DNA of 64,000 nucleotides from Arcicella rigui (lineage in GTDB: Bacteria; Bacteroidota; Bacteroidia; Cytophagales; Spirosomataceae), in assembly GCF_034929435.1 (NCBI RefSeq), contig NZ_JAYFUM010000011.1, positions 124,001 to 188,000 of the forward strand, read 5' to 3'. The first letter of the stretch is position 1, and each line of letters begins with the position of its first letter. Below, in pieces: positions 45,836-55,295 of the stretch. A model generated the notes under the pieces. The model ran no database searches and had not been told where the DNA came from. It saw nothing but the letters and a program-made list of their open reading frames with translations. A program made the translations under genes and the position numbers.

Positions 45836-47341
45836 ATGCAAAGTATTTTAGAAAAATTAGGAATTCAATCCGTCAATTTCGGAACAAGTACTGGTTTACA
45901 GGCTTGGGCTTCGGGCTACAAGTACTTGAGTTCGTACTCGCCAGTTGATAGCCAACTCATTGCTAAAGTTTCGGAAAGTACGCATCAAGATTACCAACAG
46001 GTAATGGCAACAGCCCAAACTGCCTTTAAAACTTGGCGAAATATTCCTGCTCCCCGCCGTGGCGAGATTGTCAGACAAATAGGAATGGCTTTCCGTGAAT
46101 ACAAGGCAGAACTTGGAAAATTAGTTTCGTATGAAATGGGAAAAAGTTTACAAGAAGGCTTGGGCGAAGTACAGGAAATCATCGACATCTGTGATTTTGC
46201 GGTGGGCTTGTCTCGTCAGTTGTATGGTCTAACGATGCACTCCGAACGTCCCGAACACAGAATGTACGAACAGTATCATCCTTTAGGTATTGTTGGTATT
46301 ATTTCCGCCTTTAATTTTCCCGTTGCTGTTTGGTCATGGAATGCCATGATTGCTTGGGTTTGTGGCGATGTGTGTATTTGGAAACCTTCTGAAAAAACAC
46401 CCTTGACGGCGATTGCTTGTCAAAATATCATTGCCTCAGTTTTGAAAGAAAATCAGATCCCCGAAGGTGTTTCTAATATTATCACTGGCGATTATCAAGT
46501 AGGTGAATGGCTTACGGCAGATACCAGAGTACCACTAATTTCAGCCACCGGTTCAACCCGAATGGGAAAAATTGTTGGTGCAACAGTTGCCGCAAGAATG
46601 GGTAAAAGTTTATTAGAGTTGGGCGGAAATAATGCCATTATCATTACCGAAAATGCAGATTTAACCATTGCCATTCCTGCCGTAGTGTTTGGGGCAGTGG
46701 GTACGGCTGGACAACGTTGTACTTCTACCAGAAGATTGATTATCCATGAATCAATCTACGAATCACTCAAAGAACGTTTGGTAAAAGCGTATCAACAATT
46801 ACGCATCGGAAATCCTTTGGATGAGAATAATCACGTTGGGCCATTAATCGACCAAAAAGCCGTGGAAGCAGTGGCGAAAGAAGGCGGAAAAATGTTGGTA
46901 GAAGCCGCATTGCTCTCTGGCGATGGCTACGAGTCGGGCTGTTATGTAAAACCCTGCATTGCCGAAGTAGAGCCACATTTCAGCATAGTAAAGCATGAAA
47001 CTTTTGCTCCGATTTTATACATTATGAAGTATTCGAACATTGAAGAAGCCCTTGAAATTCAGAACGATGTACCGCAAGGCTTGTCGTCTTCAATTTTTAC
47101 ATTGAATATGCGAGAAGCAGAATTGTTTTTATCAGCCAACGGTTCAGACTGTGGTATTGCCAATGTAAATATTGGTACTTCTGGAGCAGAAATCGGCGGA
47201 GCTTTCGGTGGAGAAAAAGAAACAGGAGGCGGAAGAGAATCTGGCTCGGACGCTTGGAAAGCTTATATGAGAAGACAAACCAATACCATCAATTACGGAA
47301 AACAATTGCCTTTGGCACAAGGAATAACATTTAACATTTAG
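45836..47341 (+). CDS. Aldehyde dehydrogenase, ALDH7 (2-aminoadipate semialdehyde dehydrogenase-like)
   Basis: A 501-residue NAD(P)-dependent enzyme. The catalytic residues are E261 (LLELGGNNA) and C295 (GTAGQRCTSTRR), and the sequence has the ALDH7/antiquitin character (IFTLNMREAELFLSANGSDCGIANVNIG across two lines, ESGSDAWKAYMRRQTNTINY at the end). ALDH7 enzymes oxidise 2-aminoadipate 6-semialdehyde in lysine breakdown. I start at the ATG at 45836; one at 45818 would add six residues. The DUF1338 and saccharopine dehydrogenase-like genes downstream fit the same pathway. Confidence 0.9.
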   Translation: MQSILEKLGIQSVNFGTSTGLQAWASGYKYLSSYSPVDSQLIAKVSESTHQDYQQVMATAQTAFKTWRNIPAPRRGEIVRQIGMAFREYKAELGKLVSYEMGKSLQEGLGEVQEIIDICDFAVGLSRQLYGLTMHSERPEHRMYEQYHPLGIVGIISAFNFPVAVWSWNAMIAWVCGDVCIWKPSEKTPLTAIACQNIIASVLKENQIPEGVSNIITGDYQVGEWLTADTRVPLISATGSTRMGKIVGATVAARMGKSLLELGGNNAIIITENADLTIAIPAVVFGAVGTAGQRCTSTRRLIIHESIYESLKERLVKAYQQLRIGNPLDENNHVGPLIDQKAVEAVAKEGGKMLVEAALLSGDGYESGCYVKPCIAEVEPHFSIVKHETFAPILYIMKYSNIEEALEIQNDVPQGLSSSIFTLNMREAELFLSANGSDCGIANVNIGTSGAEIGGAFGGEKETGGGRESGSDAWKAYMRRQTNTINYGKQLPLAQGITFNI

Positions 47342-47342
47342 C

Positions 47343-47406
47343 GAATGAGTGAGTTAGTGAATTAGTGAATGTTTTATTGATAAACAATTCACTAACTCAC
47401 TCATTC
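47343..47406 (+). terminator. Perfect 21-bp inverted repeat in the ALDH/DUF1338 gap
   Basis: Arms 47343-47363 and 47386-47406 are exact complements around a 22-nt loop. Further copies of the word ACTCACTCATTCAC follow up to 47442. There is no T-run, so it may stabilise or process RNA instead of terminating; the next gene starts at 47454. Confidence 0.5.
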
Positions 47407-47453
47407 ACAATTCACTAAATCACAACTCACTCATTCACAACTGAAAAATAGCC

Positions 47454-48374
47454 ATGAAAACACAAGAAATGATTACAAAATCTCTGATGGAAAAGCTCTG
47501 GGAGGGCTATTGCAAAAGAGTAAAATATGCACAGCAATATGCAGATTTGGTGCTGTCTAAAGGTGGAAATGTCGTCAACGACCACTGTGCTTTCCGTACT
47601 TTTAATACTTTTACGGGAAAACAACCAGCAGGAATCCCTGCTATTTCAGAAGTGTTGGAGTCTCTGGGTTATGTGAAAATTCTCCCTTACTCCTTTCCTT
47701 CAAAACATCTGAATTCATTTCATTATCAGCATCCAACGAATATCAATTTTCCTAAATTCTTTGTAACACAGTTGGAGGTAGCTGAACTTTCAGAAAGTAC
47801 CCAAGCTTTGATTAACGAAGCCGTTAAAGATGCTCCTGATTTATTAGCTGGTGAAGCTCGCCAGTTATTGGCAAGTCTAAAACATAATGGAGAATTGATT
47901 TCTGCCGAAGCCGACCGCTTAGTAAATGCTTTAGTGAAATTCTTTGCTCGTCCATGGTCGCCAGCAAAAAAGGAAACTATTTTAGCAGTCAATAAAGAAT
48001 CTCAATTTGCTGCTTGGACTTTATTGCATGGCAATTCTGTGAATCACTTTACGGCTTACATTAATTATCAAAATGTACCAGAATGGGATGGCATCGAAGG
48101 CACAATGGCGGCACTCGAAAATATAGGAGTACCTATAAAACCCGCTATTGAAGGAGCAAAAGGAAGTAAACTTCGCCAAAGTTCAACCCAAGCCATTGAC
48201 GAAGATTGTCCAGTAATTGAAGCTGACGGAAGTTTAGGCACGCTCAATTGGTCTTATGCTTATTATGAATTAGCCGAAAGAGGCTACATCGAAGAAAACG
48301 GACAACAAGTTTGGTTTGATGGTTTCTTGGGCGAACAAGCTACCAACCTTTTTGAAATGACCAAGAGAAGTTAA
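47454..48374 (+). CDS. DUF1338 (HglS-like 2-oxoadipate dioxygenase/decarboxylase)
   Basis: A 306-residue protein of the DUF1338 family. H44 in NDHCAFRT and H198 in VNHFTAY are the likely iron ligands. In Pseudomonas putida the family member HglS converts 2-oxoadipate to D-2-hydroxyglutarate in lysine breakdown. This copy is shorter than the HglS type, and the third ligand was not assigned. The position between an ALDH7 gene and a lysine/saccharopine dehydrogenase-like gene is strong support for the same pathway. Confidence 0.85.
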   Translation: MKTQEMITKSLMEKLWEGYCKRVKYAQQYADLVLSKGGNVVNDHCAFRTFNTFTGKQPAGIPAISEVLESLGYVKILPYSFPSKHLNSFHYQHPTNINFPKFFVTQLEVAELSESTQALINEAVKDAPDLLAGEARQLLASLKHNGELISAEADRLVNALVKFFARPWSPAKKETILAVNKESQFAAWTLLHGNSVNHFTAYINYQNVPEWDGIEGTMAALENIGVPIKPAIEGAKGSKLRQSSTQAIDEDCPVIEADGSLGTLNWSYAYYELAERGYIEENGQQVWFDGFLGEQATNLFEMTKRS

Positions 48375-48531
48375 GGTTTTTGGATTTGTGGTTTCGGATT
48401 TCAGCTTTTTTGATAAAGTATTCTGATGGTAAGATTAAACCGCCAGAATATTGCACTTCACAACAAACAAATTTCACCCTCAGCAACTGTCAGCTTTTTT
48501 CAAAAAAGCTGACAGCTAATCGAATACAATC

Positions 48532-49605
48532 ATGAAAAATATATTAGTAATTGGCATGGGCAAAGTAGGCTCATTGGTGGGAATCCTATTGTCCAAACGT
48601 TTTGAAGTAAAGGGTTTAGATAAAAATGTTCCTACTTCGGAATTACCTTTTGAAGTAATGAAAGGGGACGTTACAGACCTTACTTTTCTTGAAAATTTAA
48701 TTCCCAATTTTGATGCGGTAGTTTCTTGTATGCCTTATAATCTGAACTTGAAAATCGCTCAGACTGCTCATAAAAACGGGAAACATTATTTTGATTTAAC
48801 AGAAGATGTACCCACTACAAGTGCTATCAGAAAAATGGCAGAAGAAGGAAGTACTGCTGTTTTAGCTCCACAATGTGGTTTAGCTCCCGGTTTTATCGGC
48901 ATTGTAGGGGCAGATTTAGCCAAAAGATTTACCAAACTCCGTGATATTGAGCTTAGAGTAGGTGCTTTACCCAAATATCCCAACGGTTTATTGGGCTATT
49001 CTTTCACTTGGTCGCCTGCGGGAGTTATCAACGAGTACATCAACGATTGTGAAGTAATTCATAACGGAAAACTAAAATTAGTGTCGGCTTTGGATGGCTT
49101 AGAAACTATCAATATCGAAGGAAACGAATTTGAGGCTTTCAGTACTTCGGGAGGCTTGGGAACGATGTGCGAGACTTTTGAAGGAAAAGTTGATACGCTG
49201 AATTACAAAACAATTCGTTATCCCGGTCATGGGAAATTGATGAAATTTTTATTATATGAATTAATTTTAAAAGACCGTCGTGAGCTTTTAGAGGAAATCT
49301 TGACGGAAGCAAAACCGCCCGTTCAGGAAGATGTAGTATATGTTTATGCGGTAGTGGAAGGTTGGAAAAATAAAGTAATTGAAAGAGAAGAATTTTACCG
49401 AGCGTATTCTCCGAAATTAATTGATGGCAAACATTGGCGTGCTATTTCATGGACAACAGCGGCTTCTATCGTAAGTGTAATTGAAATGGTGGCTGATAAA
49501 AAACTGCCTCAAAATGGATTTATTAAACAAGAAGACATTGATTTTGAAGCCTTCTTGAGTACTTCAACGGGAAGTTTTTTTAAAGCTAATAACGAGCAAA
49601 ATTAA
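48532..49605 (+). CDS. Saccharopine dehydrogenase / L-lysine 6-dehydrogenase-like protein
   Basis: A 357-residue oxidoreductase. The N-terminal Rossmann fold opens with ILVIGMGKVGSLVGILL, and the family signature APQCGLAPGFIGIVG lies near residue 120. The C-terminal catalytic part includes YSFTWSPAGVINEYIN and a KTIRYPGHGKLM stretch. These features fit both saccharopine dehydrogenases and the single-step L-lysine 6-dehydrogenases; the length favours the latter group. In either case the product feeds 2-aminoadipate semialdehyde to the ALDH7 enzyme two genes upstream. A 14-bp hairpin (48487-48515) lies 16 bp before the start. Confidence 0.85.
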   Translation: MKNILVIGMGKVGSLVGILLSKRFEVKGLDKNVPTSELPFEVMKGDVTDLTFLENLIPNFDAVVSCMPYNLNLKIAQTAHKNGKHYFDLTEDVPTTSAIRKMAEEGSTAVLAPQCGLAPGFIGIVGADLAKRFTKLRDIELRVGALPKYPNGLLGYSFTWSPAGVINEYINDCEVIHNGKLKLVSALDGLETINIEGNEFEAFSTSGGLGTMCETFEGKVDTLNYKTIRYPGHGKLMKFLLYELILKDRRELLEEILTEAKPPVQEDVVYVYAVVEGWKNKVIEREEFYRAYSPKLIDGKHWRAISWTTAASIVSVIEMVADKKLPQNGFIKQEDIDFEAFLSTSTGSFFKANNEQN

Positions 49606-49662
49606 AATATTTTTCTTGCTATAAGCTTTAGACTGTAAGCATTGAGCAAAGGCTTTAAAGCC

Positions 49663-49690
49663 ATTTTGCCTAATGTTTACAGTCTGATAG
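49663..49690. repeat. Copy of the ATTTTGCCTAATG word
   Basis: ATTTTGCCTAATG (49663-49675) followed by TTTACAGTCTGATAG. It matches the copies at 4982 and 37491 and again lies directly after a plus-strand gene. Confidence 0.55.
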
Positions 49691-49697
49691 TATAATT

Positions 49698-50696
49698 TTA
49701 CGCTACTTCTAACACTAATTTTCCGAAGTTTTTTCCAGAAAAAAGCATCATTAAACTTGGGTAAAAGTTTTCGATTCCTTGCTCGATATGAATCTTAGAT
49801 TTTAGTTTTCCTTCATTAAGCCAGCCAGCCATTTCTTTGGCAGCTTTTCCATAATTTGCAGCATTATCAAAAACCACAATGCCTTCCATTCTGGCACGAT
49901 TCACCAAAAGTGATAAATAATTGGATGGGCCTTTTACAGGTTCGGTATTGTTGTATTGTGAAATTGCTCCGCAAATAACGATACGGGCTTTAAATCGAAT
50001 TTGAGTAAGTACAATGTCTAAAATCTCGCCGCCAACGTTGTCAAAATAAATATCAATTCCTTCGGGACAAGCTTCTTTGAGGGCTTTTCTAACATTCTCA
50101 GTTTTGTAATTGATACAGGCATCAAAACCTAATTCGTTGACGCAGTAATCACATTTTTCTTGGTCGCCTGCAATGCCAATGACTCTACAACCTTTGATTT
50201 TTGCTATCTGTCCTACTACACTTCCAACCGCACCAGATGCTCCAGAAACTACCAAAGTATCGCCTTCTTTGGGCAAACCAGTTTCTAATAAACCGAAATA
50301 GGCTGTCATGCCGGGCATTCCTAAAGTGGCTAAGTACATCGGTAAAGGGGCGAAAGAAGTATCTACTTTGATAATATCTTTTCCTTTGGATACTCCAAAT
50401 TGTTGTACGCCCCAATTGCCTGTTACTTTTTGCCCGACAACAAAATTTTCATTTTTTGATGCTACTACCTCCCCTGCCGTTCCTGCTCTGAAAACGTCGC
50501 CGATTTTCACGGGGGCAATGTAGGATTTCCCTTCGTTCATCCAGCCACGCATGGCAGGGTCGAGTGAGATATAAGCAGTTTTGATTAATACTTCTCCGTC
50601 TTGGATAGAAGGAAGAGGCGTTTTTTCAATTGAAAAGTCACTTTCTTTTGGATTCCCGAAAGGACGACTCGCTAATTTGACTTGAATATTTTCCAT
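49698..50696 (-). CDS. NADP-dependent medium-chain reductase (CurA/PTGR-like)
   Basis: A 332-residue zinc-free medium-chain dehydrogenase/reductase. The dinucleotide loop VSGASGAVGSVVGQIAKIKG and the family stretch YFDNVGGEILD, as well as SRPFGNPKESDF near the start, place it with alkenal/one reductases such as YncB/CurA and prostaglandin reductase. These reduce the double bond of alpha,beta-unsaturated aldehydes or ketones with NADPH, often in detoxification. It stands alone, convergent with the lysine genes. Confidence 0.92.
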   Translation of the reverse strand: MENIQVKLASRPFGNPKESDFSIEKTPLPSIQDGEVLIKTAYISLDPAMRGWMNEGKSYIAPVKIGDVFRAGTAGEVVASKNENFVVGQKVTGNWGVQQFGVSKGKDIIKVDTSFAPLPMYLATLGMPGMTAYFGLLETGLPKEGDTLVVSGASGAVGSVVGQIAKIKGCRVIGIAGDQEKCDYCVNELGFDACINYKTENVRKALKEACPEGIDIYFDNVGGEILDIVLTQIRFKARIVICGAISQYNNTEPVKGPSNYLSLLVNRARMEGIVVFDNAANYGKAAKEMAGWLNEGKLKSKIHIEQGIENFYPSLMMLFSGKNFGKLVLEVA

Positions 50697-50899
50697 GAGA
50701 TTGTTGATTTGTCAGCAATTTAGAAATTTGCTATCAATCAATAGCAGGGTTTTACCGAAAATGCCTTGTAATTTTTACCGTTCTCAGAAAAAAAATACCA
50801 TTCTTCCTAAGTATTTTCTAATTGAATAAATCCAGAATATCTTTGACAAATAAACCAAAATTAACATTTCACGATTTTTGAAATCGTTATTCAAACACA

Positions 50900-51589
50900 A
50901 TGACACCTTTACGCAAAAGTTCATTCATTCGTAAAGTCAAAGACATCTCCGTAAGCGGTACTTTAGCTTTGGCTGTTTTAGGAAATGTGGTATTACTCCA
51001 AAGCTGTGGAAATTCCCAAGAAGACGAAGGCGATTATGAAGAAGTAGAAGTTTATACCAAAGGTGTAAAAACTTATATTTCTGAAACATCGAAAGGGCAG
51101 TTCAAAATTACGGACGAAGTACAAGTGCCAGCCGACAGTTCGGTTGCCATCGTTACCTATTTGGATGGTAAAAAAGATACTCTTTCGCCCAGAGCTGTGA
51201 AAGCCTTGATTGATAATGAAATTGCTACCAATCAAGCTCATATTGGTCAAAGTAATAATTTGTCTAATGCCTTGTTGTATGGCGGAATGGGCTATTTGTT
51301 AGCTAAAACTTTGAGTCCGAGTTATTCAAATTATCGCCCCGACATCGTGAATAATTTCAATAATTCAAGTACTTACAGCAGTTCATCAAGAAAGGATTCT
51401 TCTAAAAGAGGTTATCATTCATCTTATTATAGAGGAAATTTCGGGCGTTTTTATGCTTCAAGAAATGCTTATGAAAAATCAAGTAGTATTCATCAAAGTA
51501 TCGGTAATTCAAGAACTATTACTTCTCGTCCGATGAGCGGAAGAAGTGGTTTCTTTCGTAGTTCGAGTCACGGAGGTTTTCATGGATAA
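50900..51589 (+). CDS. Small lipoprotein with low-complexity C-terminus
   Basis: A 229-residue protein. A basic N-terminus and hydrophobic stretch end in the lipobox LLQSC (Cys about residue 36), so it is likely anchored by lipid, followed by an acidic linker (SQEDEGDYEEVEV). The middle is a compact domain (~50-130); the second half is rich in Ser, Tyr, Arg and Gly (SSYYRGNFGRFYAS, SSSHGGFHG). This pattern resembles DUF1190/YgiB-like proteins but I cannot confirm membership. Function unknown. Confidence 0.65.
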   Translation: MTPLRKSSFIRKVKDISVSGTLALAVLGNVVLLQSCGNSQEDEGDYEEVEVYTKGVKTYISETSKGQFKITDEVQVPADSSVAIVTYLDGKKDTLSPRAVKALIDNEIATNQAHIGQSNNLSNALLYGGMGYLLAKTLSPSYSNYRPDIVNNFNNSSTYSSSSRKDSSKRGYHSSYYRGNFGRFYASRNAYEKSSSIHQSIGNSRTITSRPMSGRSGFFRSSSHGGFHG

Positions 51590-51699
51590 GGTTTCAAATA
51601 TGAATGCTGAATTATAAATTATGAATTTCAATCTGTTACAACATTTCAAAACATAAAAAAAATGTACAATTACTTAATTTGAAAAGAAGATTTTAAAAT

Positions 51700-51738
51700 A
51701 AAAGCCCGAAAATGAGTAAATCATTTTCGGGCTTTTTT
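51700..51738. terminator. Bidirectional terminator
   Basis: AAAAGCCCGAAAATGA (51700-51715) and its exact complement (51721-51736) form a 16-bp stem with a 5-nt loop and T-runs on both strands. It serves the lipoprotein gene and the convergent beta-galactosidase gene. Confidence 0.9.
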
Positions 51739-51784
51739 GTCTTGAATCTTGAAGTCTTTAAGTCAAAAGAATACTAAAGTCCAA

Positions 51785-54700
51785 TTAGTTAATCAATTTA
51801 ATCACATAACTATATGAATATTTTTTGTCTAACATTCTGTACTGTTTGTGTGGTAATTCTCCCCAACTATTATCGCCACCAACGCCACGCTGATTCAAGT
51901 CGATGTGTAAAGTATTTTCATCACGAATCTTGATGTCTGTCGGGTGTTGTTGTTTTTTAGTATTGCCTGGGTCTAAATCTTCTGCTTTGAAAGGCAATAA
52001 ACTAAAGCAAAAAGCCTGCGGAGCTTCTACTTGTAAGCCCTGACCTTGTTCGTTTACAACTTTCAACCAACGAGTATCGGTATGATAACCATGTTCTTGC
52101 GGACGAATATAATTACTTACCAATGATTTAGGAGCTACATCTTCATAAACGCCCAAGAAAGTAGCCGTTTTACGGTCGCTGTAATTTTCTAATGGGCCAC
52201 GTCCATAATAACTGAACTGATTGGTAGCTTTATTCAACTGTAATCTCATCCCAAAACGAGGAAGTTCTGGCAAATTACGTTCGCCCATATCCATCGTAGC
52301 GGTTACTTTTACCGAACCATCTCCTTGAATTTGATAAACCGTTGAATAAGGAACATTAATGCCTGAAAGTTCATAATTGACCGTGATTTGTAAACTTCCG
52401 TCAGCTTGTTGCTCGCCTACTTCTACGTTTTTCAAGGTTTTGTTTACGTGTGCGTTTCTCCAAATCCCTAAATTTATAGGCATATCATTGCCATAATCAT
52501 TGTCTGTCCAAGCTCTCCAAAAATACGGTTCTGGGAATTGATTGATAAACTCTTTGCCAGAAGTCAAAGCGTATTTTGTCCAACGTCCTCTTTTTGTATC
52601 AAATTCTCCAGTAATATTTCCAGTCGAAAAACGTACTTTGTCTTGTTCACGAGTGATTTGTACGCCAGCTTTTATTGTTGATTTGGCTGCAATATCAAAA
52701 TACGATTGCTCGCTCAAAACAAATTGTTCACGAGCTACTTCATGTCCAGCAGGTACTAAAGGACTTTCTACTTTGGTAAAAGCAAATACCGAAAGAGTAT
52801 ATTCTGCTTGGTTATCAATAGCAGGAATTGGCAAGTGAATTTCTTTTTCTTGCTTAGGAGCAAGCGAAACGGCAAAATCTCCTTCTTTTTGAGCTACCCC
52901 ATTTTTAGATAAAATCCACTTGAATTGATAAGTATCTAAATTGGTAAAATCAAACACATTTTGAACAATAATGTCGCCTTTAGCAAGGTCTTTTTTCTTG
53001 AATAAAATAGACTGATAAACTTTTTTTACTTCAAATAAACCCGGATGTGGCGAGCGATCGGCAGCTACAACACCATTGGCACAGAAGTTTTCGTCGTTTT
53101 GTAAGTACAATCCACCTAAATCTCCCCCGTAAGCAAAAAATGGTCTTCCGTCTGTGGTTGCAGTTTGCATTCCTTGGTCAACCCAATCCCAAATAAAACC
53201 GCCTTGCATGTGTTTTGAACTGGCGATAATATCCCAATATTCTTGGAAATTACCATTACTATTTCCCATAGCATGCGAGTACTCGCACATAATGTAAGGT
53301 CTGGTTTTAGTAGCATCTTGTGCATAAGCTACCATATTTTTGATTTCTGGATACATCGGACAAACGATGTCTGTATTAGCATTTTCCCCTGCTTGTTCCG
53401 ACTGCACTGGACGAGTTGAATCTTTTTCTTTCAACCATTTATAAGTTTCATAAAAAACTGGGCCATTGCCACATTCGTTTCCTAAAGACCAAATAATGAC
53501 TGAAGGGTGGTTTTTATCACGCTCAAACAAACGAACAGTACGGTCTTTATGAGCCTCCGCCCAAAGTGGCAAATAAGCAGGATGTTTAGATTTATCAAAA
53601 CTTCCTTGCCACTCCGCTCCCATTCCGTGCGTTTCGATATTGGCTTCGTCCACTACATACAAACCGTACTCGTCGCAGAGTTTATACCAATATGGGTCGT
53701 TTGGATAATGGCTGTTTCTTACAGAATTGATGTTAAATTGTTTCATCAATTGAATATCTTTCAACATCAATTCACGGTTTGGCACGTGTCCTTCCACAGG
53801 GTCGTGTTCGTGACGATTTACGCCATGTACCAAAGTAGGTACACCATTTACCATTAATTGAGCATTTTTAATTTCAATTTTTCTGAAACCAATTTTTGTA
53901 CTGGTAATGCCCAAAACATTGCCTTTTGTATCTTTTAAAGTAAGAATACAATCGTATAAATTCGGAAATTCAGCACTCCATTTAGCTGGATTAGTAATTT
54001 TCCCGTCGATGTTTACTTCTAAAGTATTAGGTTTTACAGCAACTTGTTTTGTAAAAATCGTTTTGCCAGTTTTGTCTTGAATTTCTGCTAAAACTGTTCC
54101 TGCTTGAATATTACTTTCTCCAAATTTGCGAAGCGAAACGGAAGCACTAAACAAGCCGTCGATATAATTTTTATCTAAATCAGCTTTCAAGAAAAAGTCC
54201 CAAAGACTGGTTTTTGGCAATGCGTACATAAATACATCACGTTCGATACCCGACAAACGCCAAAAATCTTGGTCTTCAAGATAACTTCCATCATGCCAAC
54301 GATATACTTGTACCGCTAATAAATTATTTCCTTTTTGTAAATAAGGCGTAATATCAAATTCGGCTGGCGATTTTGATACTTTCGTCATCCCTACTTCTTT
54401 TCCGTTTACGTACACCACGGCATAACCCGTGATTGAACCGAAATGCAATAAAATCTCACGACCATCCCAAGTACTTGGCACAGTGAAATTTCTGCGATAG
54501 CTTCCTACGGGATTGTCGCCACCAATAAATGGCGGATTTTTAGGATATGGATAAATAATATTGGTATAAATCGGCGTTCCGAAACCTTTGCGTTCCCAGT
54601 TTGAAGGTACTTTTAAATCATTCCATTGACTGTCGTCTAAATTGGTTGCGAAGAAGTTTTTAGGACTTTTTTCGATAGAAGGAGCAAAATTGAATTTCCA

Positions 54701-54895
54701 AGTACCGTTTAAAGATTGATAAAAAGGAGATTTACCATAGTTATTTTCAAGAGCAGCTGGCTTGTTGTCGTAAACCATAAAATCAACATGAGCAGGCTCT
54801 TTGTGACTATCTACCACTGCCGGATTTTCCCAAGCATTTTGCTGGGCAAAACCAACTTGTGTGATAAACGCACTTAATAGTAATAGTTTCTTCAT
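51785..54895 (-). CDS. lacZ: Exported beta-galactosidase (GH2)
   Basis: A 1036-residue GH2 enzyme. Unlike E. coli LacZ it starts with a signal peptide (MKKLLLLSAFITQVGFAQQ), so it acts in the periplasm or at the surface. The sugar-binding jelly roll, Ig-like and TIM-barrel domains follow in order. The acid/base E474 (SLGNECGNG) and nucleophile E538 (IMCEYSHAMGNS) are intact, and the C-terminal small-chain domain is present (FSYYGRGPLENYSDRK). It hydrolyses terminal beta-galactosides. It is isolated, without transporter or other glycosidase, so the natural substrate is open. Confidence 0.94.
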   Translation of the reverse strand: MKKLLLLSAFITQVGFAQQNAWENPAVVDSHKEPAHVDFMVYDNKPAALENNYGKSPFYQSLNGTWKFNFAPSIEKSPKNFFATNLDDSQWNDLKVPSNWERKGFGTPIYTNIIYPYPKNPPFIGGDNPVGSYRRNFTVPSTWDGREILLHFGSITGYAVVYVNGKEVGMTKVSKSPAEFDITPYLQKGNNLLAVQVYRWHDGSYLEDQDFWRLSGIERDVFMYALPKTSLWDFFLKADLDKNYIDGLFSASVSLRKFGESNIQAGTVLAEIQDKTGKTIFTKQVAVKPNTLEVNIDGKITNPAKWSAEFPNLYDCILTLKDTKGNVLGITSTKIGFRKIEIKNAQLMVNGVPTLVHGVNRHEHDPVEGHVPNRELMLKDIQLMKQFNINSVRNSHYPNDPYWYKLCDEYGLYVVDEANIETHGMGAEWQGSFDKSKHPAYLPLWAEAHKDRTVRLFERDKNHPSVIIWSLGNECGNGPVFYETYKWLKEKDSTRPVQSEQAGENANTDIVCPMYPEIKNMVAYAQDATKTRPYIMCEYSHAMGNSNGNFQEYWDIIASSKHMQGGFIWDWVDQGMQTATTDGRPFFAYGGDLGGLYLQNDENFCANGVVAADRSPHPGLFEVKKVYQSILFKKKDLAKGDIIVQNVFDFTNLDTYQFKWILSKNGVAQKEGDFAVSLAPKQEKEIHLPIPAIDNQAEYTLSVFAFTKVESPLVPAGHEVAREQFVLSEQSYFDIAAKSTIKAGVQITREQDKVRFSTGNITGEFDTKRGRWTKYALTSGKEFINQFPEPYFWRAWTDNDYGNDMPINLGIWRNAHVNKTLKNVEVGEQQADGSLQITVNYELSGINVPYSTVYQIQGDGSVKVTATMDMGERNLPELPRFGMRLQLNKATNQFSYYGRGPLENYSDRKTATFLGVYEDVAPKSLVSNYIRPQEHGYHTDTRWLKVVNEQGQGLQVEAPQAFCFSLLPFKAEDLDPGNTKKQQHPTDIKIRDENTLHIDLNQRGVGGDNSWGELPHKQYRMLDKKYSYSYVIKLIN

Positions 54896-55295
54896 TGTTT
54901 TTTGATAGTTTTTTTGTGTTTTTTTCTAAGATTCATTTTTCAGATAAAAAGGTTGAAAATCCATCCTATATTTATTAGATGCAATTCAAAGTAAATTTAT
55001 ACTCTAAAATCATTAAAAAATATTATTATTCTACGAAATAAAAATTCTTCATAATTCTCAAAAATAAAAAATAGGCTCTTTAAGTCTTTTGTCTTACATC
55101 TTTATTCTCTACAATTTTTATCCAAGCAAAAACCAATTTCATCCCCTCTATTTTTCAATTTGTCGGAAAGTACTTCTAAAAAATTGTTTTCAGTACTTGT
55201 TTTGAATCAACAAACAAGGAAAAATCAGAAAGCTGATTTTCTAAAAGCTTAAAGCAAAATTTTTCACTAAATTTAAACCTGCATCAATCCACAAG
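54896..55295. other. AT-rich divergent promoter region
   Basis: About 400 bp between the divergent beta-galactosidase and LytS-type kinase genes. It must contain both promoters, but no clean TTTG-N19-TAnnTTTG pair was found. No gene, repeat or hairpin seen. Confidence 0.35.

Noticed and set aside
48487..48515. 14-bp hairpin with T6/A6 as terminator of the DUF1338 gene
   Set aside because: Its T-run is inside the stem and not after it, and the loop is almost nil; it may be a DNA palindrome rather than a terminator.
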